Assembly: GCA_951812345.1 (NCBI GenBank)
Contig: OX638295.1
Span: 1,646,965-1,710,964 of the forward strand
DNA: 64,000 bases
Origin: Rhodothermales bacterium
Lineage (GTDB): Bacteria; Bacteroidota; Rhodothermia; Rhodothermales; VXPQ01
Direction of reading: 5' to 3'
Shown: positions 44,783 through 52,732 of the stretch, in pieces
Position numbering within the stretch: the stretch's first letter is position 1
Layout: each line of letters begins with the position of its first letter
Notes under the pieces: model-generated
What the model was told of the DNA's origin: nothing
The model's input: the letters and a program-made list of their open reading frames with translations, nothing else
Databases searched by the model: none
Translations under genes and position numbers: made by a program

Positions 44783-45772
44783 CTACGGGTTATCGCTTTC
44801 CTTCTCAATACGGATATAGTCCGCCGCACTGTCGCGCAGACGGTCGCGCTGGTGCACGTAGACCATGGTCGTTTCGATTTTCTTGTGGCGGGCATGCGAC
44901 TGCACCTGCTGGATAGAGGCGCCGGCCTCGATAGCCAGCGTACAACCTGTGTGCCTGAGCGAATGCGCTCCGATCTCTTGCGGGAGCCCGGCTCGCCGTG
45001 CAGTACGATCTACAATGCCATAGATGGAACGCTCTGAAAGGCGCTGGCCAAAACTGTTGTTGCTCAGGGAGCGCCAGAGAGGGCCGTCCGTAATGCCATA
45101 CCAGGTTTTCATGCGTTCGATCTCTTCCACCAGGTGATCGGGGATTTTAACATACTGGTCAGCGCCGCCCTTCGTATCGGGAAGATCGAGCACCCAGTAG
45201 TTTCCAAGCGAGCGGATATGCTTTATGTCCATGGCGGCAGCTTCCGAGCGGCGTAACACGCAGTGGAGGAGGGTAAGCAGAAGCGCCCGATCCCGTGGAG
45301 CTGTATGCGCTTGCTTGCCATCCGGACCAGGATTCGTTGCAGCCTGGATGAGCCGTTGGGCCTGCTCGCCGGTCAAAACCACATGAGTACGGTCGCGGCC
45401 GCCCGATTTACGGATACGGCGCAATACATGCCGGCTCGCCGGGTTTCTCGGCAATATGCCAAGGGCCACAAGCCATTCGCAAAACCCCCGAATGGCTGCG
45501 ATTCGCCGCTTGATGGTAGCCGGCTTGTAGCCATTTTGCTCCATCTCCGCGATGTGCCGGTTGATGTCGGTAAAGGACAGGTCGCGTACCGTAACGGTAT
45601 CCACAAAGTCGGACCCGAAGAACGCGCACAAATCGTCTCCATAGGCCTTACGCGTGCGGGGACGGTCGTAACGATCCAGAAAAGCCTCGATGAGGTTAGC
45701 ATCCGGACGGATGATCCCCGTGGCGACATCCATCAAGGCAGTGGGAGAAAAATCTGAACTCGAGTAGCCCAT
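44783..45772 (-). CDS. Tyrosine recombinase / phage-type integrase
   Basis: 329 residues: an N-terminal SAM-like core-binding domain (about 25-110), then the catalytic domain with the full set Arg174 (LRRSE), Lys201 (DTKGG), His270 and Arg273 (HSLRH), His296 (RHKKIETT) and nucleophile Tyr305 (VYVH). It resembles XerC/D-like and integron-distant integrases that recombine short sites. Neighbouring inverted and direct repeats upstream (45889-45981) could be its arm or core sites. No excisionase or phage structural genes are adjacent. Confidence 0.92.
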   Translation of the reverse strand: MGYSSSDFSPTALMDVATGIIRPDANLIEAFLDRYDRPRTRKAYGDDLCAFFGSDFVDTVTVRDLSFTDINRHIAEMEQNGYKPATIKRRIAAIRGFCEWLVALGILPRNPASRHVLRRIRKSGGRDRTHVVLTGEQAQRLIQAATNPGPDGKQAHTAPRDRALLLTLLHCVLRRSEAAAMDIKHIRSLGNYWVLDLPDTKGGADQYVKIPDHLVEEIERMKTWYGITDGPLWRSLSNNSFGQRLSERSIYGIVDRTARRAGLPQEIGAHSLRHTGCTLAIEAGASIQQVQSHARHKKIETTMVYVHQRDRLRDSAADYIRIEKESDNP

Positions 45773-46361
45773 TTTTCTGTGTAGTTTATATCTGACAGGG
45801 TGAAAGAACGCTATACCGCACCCGAAAACGCTGCGGAGAACCGGGTAAGGGTGACGACGACCCGTCTGAAAAACCTATACAACCATCGGAGAATACCCAC
45901 TTAACCCACCCGTATTTAAATTCCGATAACCCAATGAGAATACCCATATCTTACTTCCGATAAGAACTGTTATCGGAAGTAGATACAGTATAAGGACACT
46001 GGAACGGGTTGTCAAGGGGTTTGGGAGTTCTTTTTGGGGAAATGACGGGCCGTCTCTCCTGTATTAGCGTACGCTTGCGACCCTTTTTCGTTCGTTTCGG
46101 GGCTGAAGTGCTTCTTCAATGAGACCAGGACGCGCTTCCCGACCATAAATTCGGCACGGGGGCCATAAAAATGACAGGCCAAGGCCAACGGCTTCACGTG
46201 CGCATTGTCCGTGTAATCCTTATTATGCTCCCGCATTCTCATTGTCGTAACATTTGCGGTTTTGCAGGATCGTAAAACCATTGCGCGCCCGGGCGCGGTA
46301 TTACCCCTTGGCCCATTGCGCAGCAACCATAACCCCCATTGTCCCGAGACCCCTAAAAAAC
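45773..46361. other. Non-coding region upstream of the integrase with repeated motifs
   Basis: 589 bp. Contains a 12-bp perfect inverted repeat at 45952-45981, an extra TTCCGATAA at 45921-45929, and GAGAATACCCA repeated at 45889-45899 and 45936-45946. A frame on the minus strand (46012-46242, ~76 codons) has no recognisable match or ribosome-binding site and is not called. The remainder shows nothing firm. Confidence 0.5.
45952..45981. repeat. 12-bp perfect inverted repeat upstream of the integrase gene
   Basis: TACTTCCGATAA and TTATCGGAAGTA flank the 6-bp centre GAACTG. The TTCCGATAA core is repeated once more at 45921. The geometry (12-6-12) resembles a recombinase core site or a regulator site; without a T-run it is not an intrinsic terminator. 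Confidence 0.6.
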
Positions 46362-46778
46362 ATGAAAGAACGGTTCATGCTCAAGGCCCTGGGCCTTCTC
46401 CTGATCGTACTCAGCGCCGAAGAAGTTTTGCGATGGCTGATCGGATTGTTCGAAGGACGTATTGGTTTCGGTCTCGATAAGGACCTGCTCTTATTGCTTA
46501 TCGGCATCGGGTTGTTTTATGCGCATCCGTTATGGCACAAGGCGGCAAGGGTGTACGTGATCTTGTGCGGCCTCGCGATCATTGTTGTCGCCGCGCTGGC
46601 GTTTGCAGGATTCCCGGATATGGGGACTTGGCTGGAGTATGATGATACTCTCCAATCCATCCCCCCTCCGTTCGTAGCACTGTATGCAGCTGTGTTACTG
46701 GCGCTCCTCGTGTGGAGTTACGTATTCCTGCATAAAGCGGCCGTTGCGGATAAGGATGCGGAGAAAGTGTCGGGTTGA
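46362..46778 (+). CDS. Small polytopic membrane protein of unknown function
   Basis: 138 residues from ATG 46362. Four hydrophobic segments are visible: ALGLLLIVLSAEEVLRWLIG, DLLLLLIGIGLFYAHPLW, VYVILCGLAIIVVAALAFAG and FVALYAAVLLALLVWSYVFL. It ends in a short charged tail (ADKDAEKVSG). No family was recognised. It stands alone between the integrase region and the convergent alkD gene. Confidence 0.7.
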   Translation: MKERFMLKALGLLLIVLSAEEVLRWLIGLFEGRIGFGLDKDLLLLLIGIGLFYAHPLWHKAARVYVILCGLAIIVVAALAFAGFPDMGTWLEYDDTLQSIPPPFVALYAAVLLALLVWSYVFLHKAAVADKDAEKVSG

Positions 46779-46817
46779 GAAGGGAATAGGTTCTCCATTC
46801 CTCGTCTCACGGTACCT

Positions 46818-47522
46818 TCAGATCCGCCCCTCCAGGTAGTCCTTACGCGTTTTCTCGTCGAATCGCTCGATAGCGTAGCGTAGCATGGTCCGGGGCATGG
46901 TCCGGTAGTGCCGGCGCAGAAAGGCTTCCTCCACCGCAAGGTCCTGCTTCCCTACTTCGCGGAGCATCCACCCGACAGCCTTGTGCATCAGGTCCTGGTC
47001 GTCGTCAAGAAGTTGCTCGGCCATTTCCAGCAATTCGTCGAAGCGCCCCCGCTTGATGTACCAATAGGTAGCGATGACCGCAATCCGGCGCTTCCACAGG
47101 CTCTTGTCGCGGACCCAGTCGAAAAGCAGGCGCTTCCCCCCTGACTCCAGGTGCGCGCCCACGATCTTGTGGGCGGAAGAATCGACCAGATCCCAGTTGT
47201 TGACGTATTCGACCCGTTTCAGGTACAGGGCAAATACCGCCTCCTTCTGTGCGTCGTCTCCGCGTTCGTACCGCCGGATGAGCATGAAAAGAGCGCATAG
47301 CCGGTCTTCATGCCATGGGGACATGAGCAATTGCTCCACCACGGGCATATCCGCCGCATCGCAGGTGCGGGCCAACTTGCGAAGAACCGGCACGCGAATG
47401 CCCCGGAACCGGTCTCCCTCCCCGTATTCGCCCGGGCCGGTGCGAAAAAAGCGCGCCGAGTGGGCTGCAATTTCGGCATTGCCCACTGCCTCGAGCCGGG
47501 CCTGTATTTCTGCAAGGGTCAT
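46818..47522 (-). CDS. AlkD-like DNA alkylation repair protein (HEAT-repeat glycosylase)
   Basis: 234 residues from ATG 47522. All-helical HEAT-like repeat protein of the DNA alkylation repair family, which removes bulky N3/N7-alkylated bases without base flipping. Segments such as FFRTGPGEYGEGDRFRGIRV (20 residues), VNNWDLVDSSAHKIVG, LLFDWVRDKSLWKRRIAVIAT and KAVGWMLREVGKQD are characteristic. It starts 22 bp after the mazF stop, so it may be co-transcribed with the toxin-antitoxin pair. Confidence 0.93.
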   Translation of the reverse strand: MTLAEIQARLEAVGNAEIAAHSARFFRTGPGEYGEGDRFRGIRVPVLRKLARTCDAADMPVVEQLLMSPWHEDRLCALFMLIRRYERGDDAQKEAVFALYLKRVEYVNNWDLVDSSAHKIVGAHLESGGKRLLFDWVRDKSLWKRRIAVIATYWYIKRGRFDELLEMAEQLLDDDQDLMHKAVGWMLREVGKQDLAVEEAFLRRHYRTMPRTMLRYAIERFDEKTRKDYLEGRI

Positions 47523-47544
47523 AGTGAAAAATCGCCCGGATGGA

Positions 47545-47871
47545 TTACGGTGCAAACATTTCCTGTAGCGTTTTCAGCACCCTGGACATAGTGGCGGCAG
47601 GCAATGCCCCGATACGTCGAACCATCCGGCTCCGGTCTATGGTCCATAACTGGTCCACCACAACGAAGCGATCCTTACCCTGGAATCTGCAAGCGATTCG
47701 AAATGGATACGGATGACCGCCGGTTGTCATCGGCGCCACCAAAAACGTTTGAAGTTGAAGATTGAGTTCATCGGGAGACACGACTACGCATGGTCGCGTC
47801 TTCTTTATTTCCCGGCCTTGTGTGGAATCCGACGATACCAGGTACACATCCCCCCTTCTCGGTCCGCTCAT
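47545..47871 (-). CDS. mazF: MazF/PemK-type mRNA interferase toxin
   Basis: 108 residues from ATG 47871, which overlaps the antitoxin stop (ATGA); earlier in-frame ATGs at 47883 and 47877 exist. Typical MazF motifs: RRGDVYLVSSD, KKTRPCVVVSPDELN, FLVAPMTTGG and VVDQLWTIDRSRMVRRIG. It would cleave mRNA unless neutralised by the upstream antitoxin. Coupled translation with the antitoxin is the usual arrangement. Confidence 0.93.
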   Translation of the reverse strand: MSGPRRGDVYLVSSDSTQGREIKKTRPCVVVSPDELNLQLQTFLVAPMTTGGHPYPFRIACRFQGKDRFVVVDQLWTIDRSRMVRRIGALPAATMSRVLKTLQEMFAP

Positions 47872-48119
47872 TCCCATTCCCACTCGGATTCGTCGAATTT
47901 AGTGGGTACCGGATCGTCAAGAAGACCGTCTTCTCCCCTTTCCCGAATCTTCTGCGCCGCTTCGGCCCATCCTGTGCGAGGCGCCGGTACGCGCTCAAGA
48001 AGCAGGCCCGACTCTACAACGCGCAATTCAAGCGATGCATTGAGGCCTGCCGCCTCGATGAGAGGTTTAGGGATACGAATTCCCTGGGAGTTACCGATCG
48101 GGATAATCTTAACCTTCAC
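47868..48119 (-). CDS. mazE: MazE/AbrB-type antitoxin
   Basis: 83 residues. N-terminal swapped-hairpin DNA-binding domain (MKVKIIPIGNSQGIRIPKPL), then an acidic C-terminal tail (DDPVPTKFDESEWEWE) that should bind the toxin groove. It ends with the 4-bp overlap into mazF. The pair probably represses its own promoter in the AT-rich stretch 48120-48180. Confidence 0.92.
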   Translation of the reverse strand: MKVKIIPIGNSQGIRIPKPLIEAAGLNASLELRVVESGLLLERVPAPRTGWAEAAQKIRERGEDGLLDDPVPTKFDESEWEWE

Positions 48120-48319
48120 TTTTCGCCTCGCTTAATTAAAACCATGTGTAAAGTAACTACAAAGTAATTACTAAAATCGTTCCTGTCAGTGCCTAAAAGC
48201 TTTCGGTAGCACAAAAAATACCGGACGGAATTGTCGCAGGTAACACTCGCCGCCGTGCGCGGCGACAGCATGTTGGCAGAATTCGCCCGGCTCCAATGAT
48301 CCGTTTTTACTCCTTTTTT

Positions 48320-48343
48320 GGGGAATTACCGGTTTAACTTGAC
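48320..48343 (+). repeat. Left terminal inverted repeat of the IS1595-family element
   Basis: It pairs with 49535-49558 over 24 bp with a single mismatch at the fourth base. Confidence 0.88.
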
Positions 48344-48404
48344 ATTTTCGATGTAAGTTCTTATATTTACAGATAGTTAGAACGAACATCGAGAGGTCAA
48401 AAAC

Positions 48405-49337
48405 ATGGCTCACAGAACACATCGAAACGGCATATCCGTAATGCAGTTGGCCGAGATGTTTCCCGACGAGGAAGCGGCCCGGCGGTGGTTCGAATCCCGC
48501 ATCTGGCCCGACGGGCGCCATTGCCCGCGCTGCAAGAGCACCCGCACCCGCGAGGTGAAGGCTGCAAAGCCTATGCCCTACTGGTGCACCGATTGCCGGA
48601 AGTATTTCAGCGTCAGGGTTGGCACGGTCATGGAAGCCTCCCGGCTTCCGCTGCGCAAGTGGGTATACGCCATCTACCTGCATATGACGAGCCTTAAAGG
48701 CGTATCGAGCACGAAGATTGCACGGGACATAGATATTCACCAGAGCAGCGCGTGGCATCTGCTCCAACGGATTCGCAAGGCGTTCGACGCCGGAGAAGAC
48801 AATCTCTTCGGCGGCCCGGTAGAGGTGGACGAGACGTTCGTCGGCGGCAAAGAAGCGAACAAGCACGAGTCGAAGAAGCTGCACGCAGGCAGGGGCGTCG
48901 TAGGCAAGACGGCGGTCGTTGGCGCAAAAGATCGGGCGACCGGCAAGATCAAGGCCGAGGTCGTCGAAGATACGACCGCCGCGACGCTGCATGATTTCGT
49001 GCTGGATCATGTCCTGTTCGGCACCCCCCTGTACACCGACGACAACCGGGCGTATACCGGCCTGCGGTACATCTACGACCTCGACACCGTGAAGCACTCC
49101 GTGGGCGAATACGTGCGGGGCATGGTGCACACGAACGGGATCGAATCGTTCTGGGCCACGCTGAAGCGGGCGCATAAAGGCGTATATCACAAGTTCAGCA
49201 AAAAGCACCTGCATCGCTACGTGCAGGACTTCGTTGGTCGCCACGACCTGCGCGATTACGACACGCTGGAGCAAATGGCCGAAGTTGCCCGGAGCATGAC
49301 CGGCAAACGGCTCCGGTACGCGGACCTGATCGCATAA
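48405..49337 (+). CDS. IS1595-family (ISXO2-like) transposase
   Basis: 310 residues. N-terminal zinc-ribbon-like segment with CPRCKS and CTDCRKYFSVRVGT, then an HTH region, then the DDE-like ISXO2 domain: VEVDETFVGGKE (first Asp/Glu), LYTDDNRAYTGL (second Asp), and VHTNGIESFWATLKRAHKGVYH (third region, Asn/Glu). It appears intact and so may be active. The start is 62 bp inside the left terminal repeat. Confidence 0.95.
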   Translation: MAHRTHRNGISVMQLAEMFPDEEAARRWFESRIWPDGRHCPRCKSTRTREVKAAKPMPYWCTDCRKYFSVRVGTVMEASRLPLRKWVYAIYLHMTSLKGVSSTKIARDIDIHQSSAWHLLQRIRKAFDAGEDNLFGGPVEVDETFVGGKEANKHESKKLHAGRGVVGKTAVVGAKDRATGKIKAEVVEDTTAATLHDFVLDHVLFGTPLYTDDNRAYTGLRYIYDLDTVKHSVGEYVRGMVHTNGIESFWATLKRAHKGVYHKFSKKHLHRYVQDFVGRHDLRDYDTLEQMAEVARSMTGKRLRYADLIA

Positions 49338-49341
49338 AACC

Positions 49342-49488
49342 TCATTGCCGGGCCATCGAGCCGTCCGGTGCGGCGTGAACATCCCGTCCCTTATTGAACG
49401 GGGGATCGGTAGCGATGAGGTCTACCTGTTCGGAGTTCATTGCTCGCATGAATGCGAGGTTGTCGCCTTGGAACAGCGCATGATTTGG
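49342..49488 (-). pseudogene. Remnant of a DNA methyltransferase carried in the IS
   Basis: A 48-codon open stretch on the minus strand encodes HALFQGDNLAFMRAMNSEQ and continues VDLIATDPPFNKGRD. These are the motif around GDNL and the catalytic DPPF of N6-adenine/N4-cytosine methyltransferases. A stop codon follows ten residues later and another lies just upstream, so no full enzyme is possible. It lies between the transposase stop and the right terminal repeat, like passenger genes known in this IS family. Confidence 0.8.
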
Positions 49489-49534
49489 TCAGGTAGATTC
49501 CATAGGCGGAACATACGGGATGGATCAAGGACCC

Positions 49535-49558
49535 GTCAAGTTAAACCGGTAATTTCCC
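49535..49558 (-). repeat. Right terminal inverted repeat of the IS1595-family element
   Basis: It pairs with 48320-48343. Beyond it are six T residues and an AT-rich flank. Confidence 0.88.
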
Positions 49559-49839
49559 TTTTTTGAGTAATTTATATTTAAAAAAGGAGTAGTTTTTACT
49601 CGAAAAAGCCCAATGCGGCCCTACACTTAAATCCACGAAAAAGACTGTCCAGCTGCCTCGAAGCATTCAGGGGTACAGCCAGGGCCCGACACCCAGGACA
49701 AGCGCCAGACCGGTGGCCATTGCAGCCCGAATATCCCGGCAAATATGGCCCAGGGGACAAAGAATCCCGTCAGCAGATCGGTCATGTCAGAAACTTTGTG
49801 CTTCCGGCGATGAACTGGATCGTCGCCCCCCTCCCAGGC
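49559..49839. other. AT-rich flank and short hydrophobic frame right of the IS
   Basis: After the IS the sequence is AT-rich to about 49610. On the minus strand, 49627-49785 could encode 52 residues starting MTDLLTGFFVPWAIFAGIFG, which looks like the N-terminus of a membrane protein but loses hydrophobicity after ~22 residues. It may be a broken gene. No firm feature. Confidence 0.4.
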
Positions 49840-52686
49840 TCATTTAACAAGAATCATCGTACGGACAACCACTTCGTCTCCCGCCTGCAAGCGGTACGCG
49901 TACGGACCGCTCGGCAAATGATCCCCACGAAAACGCACCGCATGACGACCCGCAGGCTGAAGCCCGTCAACCAGCACCGCCACCTCGTGCCCCAGTAAGT
50001 CGTACGCCACAAGACGAACCTTGCCTGCATGGGGCAACGCATAACCTATCGTCGTTTCCGGATTGAACGGATTCGGATAGTTGCCCAGAAGCGCCACTTC
50101 GGCGGGCAACTCCTCGCTCTCGGTACTCGTCGGCCCGGGTGGCAGCGTTACGGTCACCGACGCGGAACGGCCGCCGCCATGTATATTCACCGCACGCACA
50201 TCGAACGTATAGGTCGACCCGTTCGTGAGGCCCGTGACTGTGTAACTGCCAGCGTTAGCCTCGCCGGAGCGGCTGTCCGGAATAGCCCCCCACTGACTGA
50301 AAGATCCGCCGTTTTCCTTATGTCTGTATGCGTAGCCGATAATCTCCGATCCTCTGTCATCGGCCGGAGCTTCCCAAGACAACAGTGCTTGTGCTATGTC
50401 GGGAGTAGCCTGTAGATTAGCCGGCGTATCCGGCACCACCGAGGCCCACTCGAACACATCCCACAAATTGACTGCGTTATCCCGGGCCCCAGAGGCTAAA
50501 ATAGTTCCATCGGGAGAAAACGACACCGTTGAAATACCAGCCGCATGGCCTGTAAAAGTGGCGATGTTTTCTTTTGTCTCCACGTCCCAAATCCTGACCG
50601 TTCTATCCTCCGACCCGGAAGCAAGTATGGTCCCATCGGGTGAAAAAGACACGCCGCGAACGAAGGATGTATGCTCCTGAAGGGTAGCAATGTTGCTTTC
50701 TGTCACTATGTCCCAAAGCCTGATCGTGTGATCCACCGGTCCGGAGGCAAGGGTGCTTGCACCGGGCGAAAACGACACCGTTGAAATACCAGTCGCATGA
50801 CCAAAGGTGGCCGTGTTTTCTTTTGTCTCCACGTCCCAAATCTTGACCGTTCTATCCTCCGACCCGGAAGCAAGTATGGTCCCATCGGGCGAAAAAGACA
50901 CCGAATTAACATTTTCTCTATTATGCCCTACAAGAATAGCGATATTCTCTTCTGTCTGCACGTCCCAGAGCCTGATTGTACCATCAGGCCTCCCCGATGC
51001 CGAAGCCAGAATTGTCCCATCGGGCGAAAAAGACACCGAATTGACCGGCCCTTCATGCCCCGCAAGAATAGCGATATTCTCTTCTGTCTGCACGTCCCAG
51101 AGCCTGATTGTACCATCTCTTCTATAACTCCCCGCCGAAGCCAGGATTGTCCCATCGGGCGAAAAAGACACCGAACCGACCGGCCCTTTATGTCCCTCAA
51201 GAATAGCGATGTTTTTTTCTGTCGACATATCCCATAGCCTGATCGTATGATCATGGGATGCGGAGGCAAGGATCGTCCCGTCAGGCGAAAACGACACGGA
51301 CGAGACGGCTTGCGTATGCCCCTCAAGAGTAGCAATACGATTCGGCGATATTTCCCAAAGAACAACAGATGCGGTTCCCGGATTTCCATCCGTATCGGTA
51401 ACTCGAACATACATTGAATGCAGGGGGGAGTCGGAAAGACTTGTGCCATCATTGGAAGGAATGGCGCCATCGTAATCGAATTCGACCACATCATTTTGTA
51501 CTCCCGCCAATCCATGGCACGCTTTTACTTCAACAGGTCCTGCAGAAAAGCGTGATCTTACGAACAAAATAGACTGGTGCAATCCCTCCGGGTCACTGAC
51601 TTCGAGATGGACAGGGACACTCTCTGAACCTGGTGGATAGGTGGGTGAAGAAACAAGTTCGATGCTCGGGCCCGGCTCCTTGTCAATGGAGCTATCGGCA
51701 TTGAAGTAGGGGTGTACAGCCAAAAATCCGGCACTGCACGCAGCTAAACGGCTTCGTGCTGCGCCACCATACGACATGATGTACGACTTGCTGTGAAAAT
51801 CATGTTGTAATCCGAACGCATGTCCAAGTTCATGGGCCAGAACTCCGAAGCTAAATCCGTGAGGAATCAACGCAGTACCCCCATTTTTTCCCCTCCGTAC
51901 GCCGACACCCCCGAAAAACTGGCTACCCGAGCCGATTAGATTTTTGTTATTGTCAATGACGATAACATAAACGTTGCTATAGAAATCAAATGCCGAGCCG
52001 ATTTCGTCATATACAGTGCTAGATGTATTGTAAAGATAGTAGCTATCGGGATGTTGCCCATCCACCCTATGAATCAGGGGCGCGCCCTGCGCATCGGTCT
52101 CAAAGCGGAACGTTTTGTCCCCGTATCCGCGTGACTGCATCTCCTCGGCATAAAAGGCCTGCGCGTTGCGAATCTCATCCTTTATCTTCTGTACTACATC
52201 TGCACGGAAGGAGCGATCATTCGGCAAAAAGTAGATCATCCGCACTGTGCGAGGTTCACCCACATTTAAATCTCCCCGCTGCTTGGCTGCAGAAATACCA
52301 ACATCACCCCCCCACTCATCAGGATCGAGCGGCAAACAAAAATTCACCGTGTCGGCAGGACTGGATGTCCGTATAACCGATTGAGGCGACAGACTGGAGA
52401 AAGGGGTAGTCTGCCCAGAGACTGACGGGATAAAAATCTGCCGGGGGGAGACTTCCCCCCGTGCGTGTGCACGGTTTCCCCAGCACAGTGCGGCAACCGC
52501 CATGACGACCGCGACGAGGGCGGGGCGCACCGGGAGGCGCGCACCGATCAGGGAAATGCGCTTTGCGGATGGCGAGGCAAGAGCGTCAATCAGAGAAACA
52601 GATCGTTGATGCCGCACGCTGAGCGCAGTCCGCAACATCACACCTGGGCTACGAACCGGATTCGTTTGCTCCCTTCCCGATCTCAT
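49840..52686 (-). CDS. Secreted metalloprotease with WD40 propeller, FN3 and type IX-like sorting domain
   Basis: 948 residues in order: a hydrophobic export segment (about 53-75, after an unusually long basic N-terminus); a zinc metalloprotease domain with HELGHAFGLQHD near residue 285; an Ig/cadherin-like stretch; seven WD40 repeats (about 455-745), most containing VSFSPDGTILAS and a WD dipeptide; a fibronectin III domain (VPDTPANLQATP... SYTVTGLTNGSTYTFDVRAV); and a C-terminal LLGNYPNPFNPETTI...DLLGHEVAVL sorting module. Seven near-identical repeats make one full propeller. Likely surface-bound or secreted. The start could also be 52638. Confidence 0.88.
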   Translation of the reverse strand: MRSGREQTNPVRSPGVMLRTALSVRHQRSVSLIDALASPSAKRISLIGARLPVRPALVAVVMAVAALCWGNRAHARGEVSPRQIFIPSVSGQTTPFSSLSPQSVIRTSSPADTVNFCLPLDPDEWGGDVGISAAKQRGDLNVGEPRTVRMIYFLPNDRSFRADVVQKIKDEIRNAQAFYAEEMQSRGYGDKTFRFETDAQGAPLIHRVDGQHPDSYYLYNTSSTVYDEIGSAFDFYSNVYVIVIDNNKNLIGSGSQFFGGVGVRRGKNGGTALIPHGFSFGVLAHELGHAFGLQHDFHSKSYIMSYGGAARSRLAACSAGFLAVHPYFNADSSIDKEPGPSIELVSSPTYPPGSESVPVHLEVSDPEGLHQSILFVRSRFSAGPVEVKACHGLAGVQNDVVEFDYDGAIPSNDGTSLSDSPLHSMYVRVTDTDGNPGTASVVLWEISPNRIATLEGHTQAVSSVSFSPDGTILASASHDHTIRLWDMSTEKNIAILEGHKGPVGSVSFSPDGTILASAGSYRRDGTIRLWDVQTEENIAILAGHEGPVNSVSFSPDGTILASASGRPDGTIRLWDVQTEENIAILVGHNRENVNSVSFSPDGTILASGSEDRTVKIWDVETKENTATFGHATGISTVSFSPGASTLASGPVDHTIRLWDIVTESNIATLQEHTSFVRGVSFSPDGTILASGSEDRTVRIWDVETKENIATFTGHAAGISTVSFSPDGTILASGARDNAVNLWDVFEWASVVPDTPANLQATPDIAQALLSWEAPADDRGSEIIGYAYRHKENGGSFSQWGAIPDSRSGEANAGSYTVTGLTNGSTYTFDVRAVNIHGGGRSASVTVTLPPGPTSTESEELPAEVALLGNYPNPFNPETTIGYALPHAGKVRLVAYDLLGHEVAVLVDGLQPAGRHAVRFRGDHLPSGPYAYRLQAGDEVVVRTMILVK
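50445..51345 (-). repeat. Seven WD40-coding tandem repeats (about 120-135 bp period)
   Basis: Each unit encodes a blade with a VSFSPDGTILAS core and IRLWD or similar end. Units 2 and 3 share DGTIRLWDVQTEENIAIL and units 4 and 6 share TILASGSEDRTV, pointing to recent internal duplication or gene conversion. Unit 5 is the most degraded (SPGASTLASGPVD). Confidence 0.85.
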
Positions 52687-52732
52687 TATCCCGATCCCAT
52701 TGTCAGGGTATCCGAAGAGCTTGTCATCGTCC

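Larger units (their letters stand above)
48320..49558 (+). mobile_element. IS1595-family insertion sequence with passenger remnant
   Basis: About 1.24 kb bounded by 24-bp terminal inverted repeats with one mismatch: GGGGAATTACCGGTTTAACT at the left and, reverse-complemented, GGGAAATTACCGGTTTAACT at the right, both continuing TGAC. The transposase occupies most of it; the right part holds a stub of a DNA methyltransferase. T-runs flank both ends, so a target duplication cannot be fixed; 12-bp sequences TACTCCTTTTTT (left) and AAAAAAGGAGTA (right, 49581-49592) lie outside. Confidence 0.88.

Noticed and set aside
46012-46242. Possible ~76-codon minus-strand gene upstream of the integrase region
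   Set aside because: No recognisable motif, no ribosome-binding site, and no context supporting it.
48186-49382. 398-codon minus-strand frame over the transposase
   Set aside because: Shadow of the IS1595 transposase; the real minus-strand signal is the short methyltransferase stub in a different frame.
48304-49575. Target-site duplication of the IS1595-type element
   Set aside because: T-runs on both sides prevent fixing an 8-bp duplication; the flanks CCTTTTTT and TTTTTTGA are not identical.
49627-49785. Hydrophobic 52-codon minus-strand frame right of the IS
   Set aside because: Only the first ~22 residues look membrane-like; too short to name, possibly a gene remnant.
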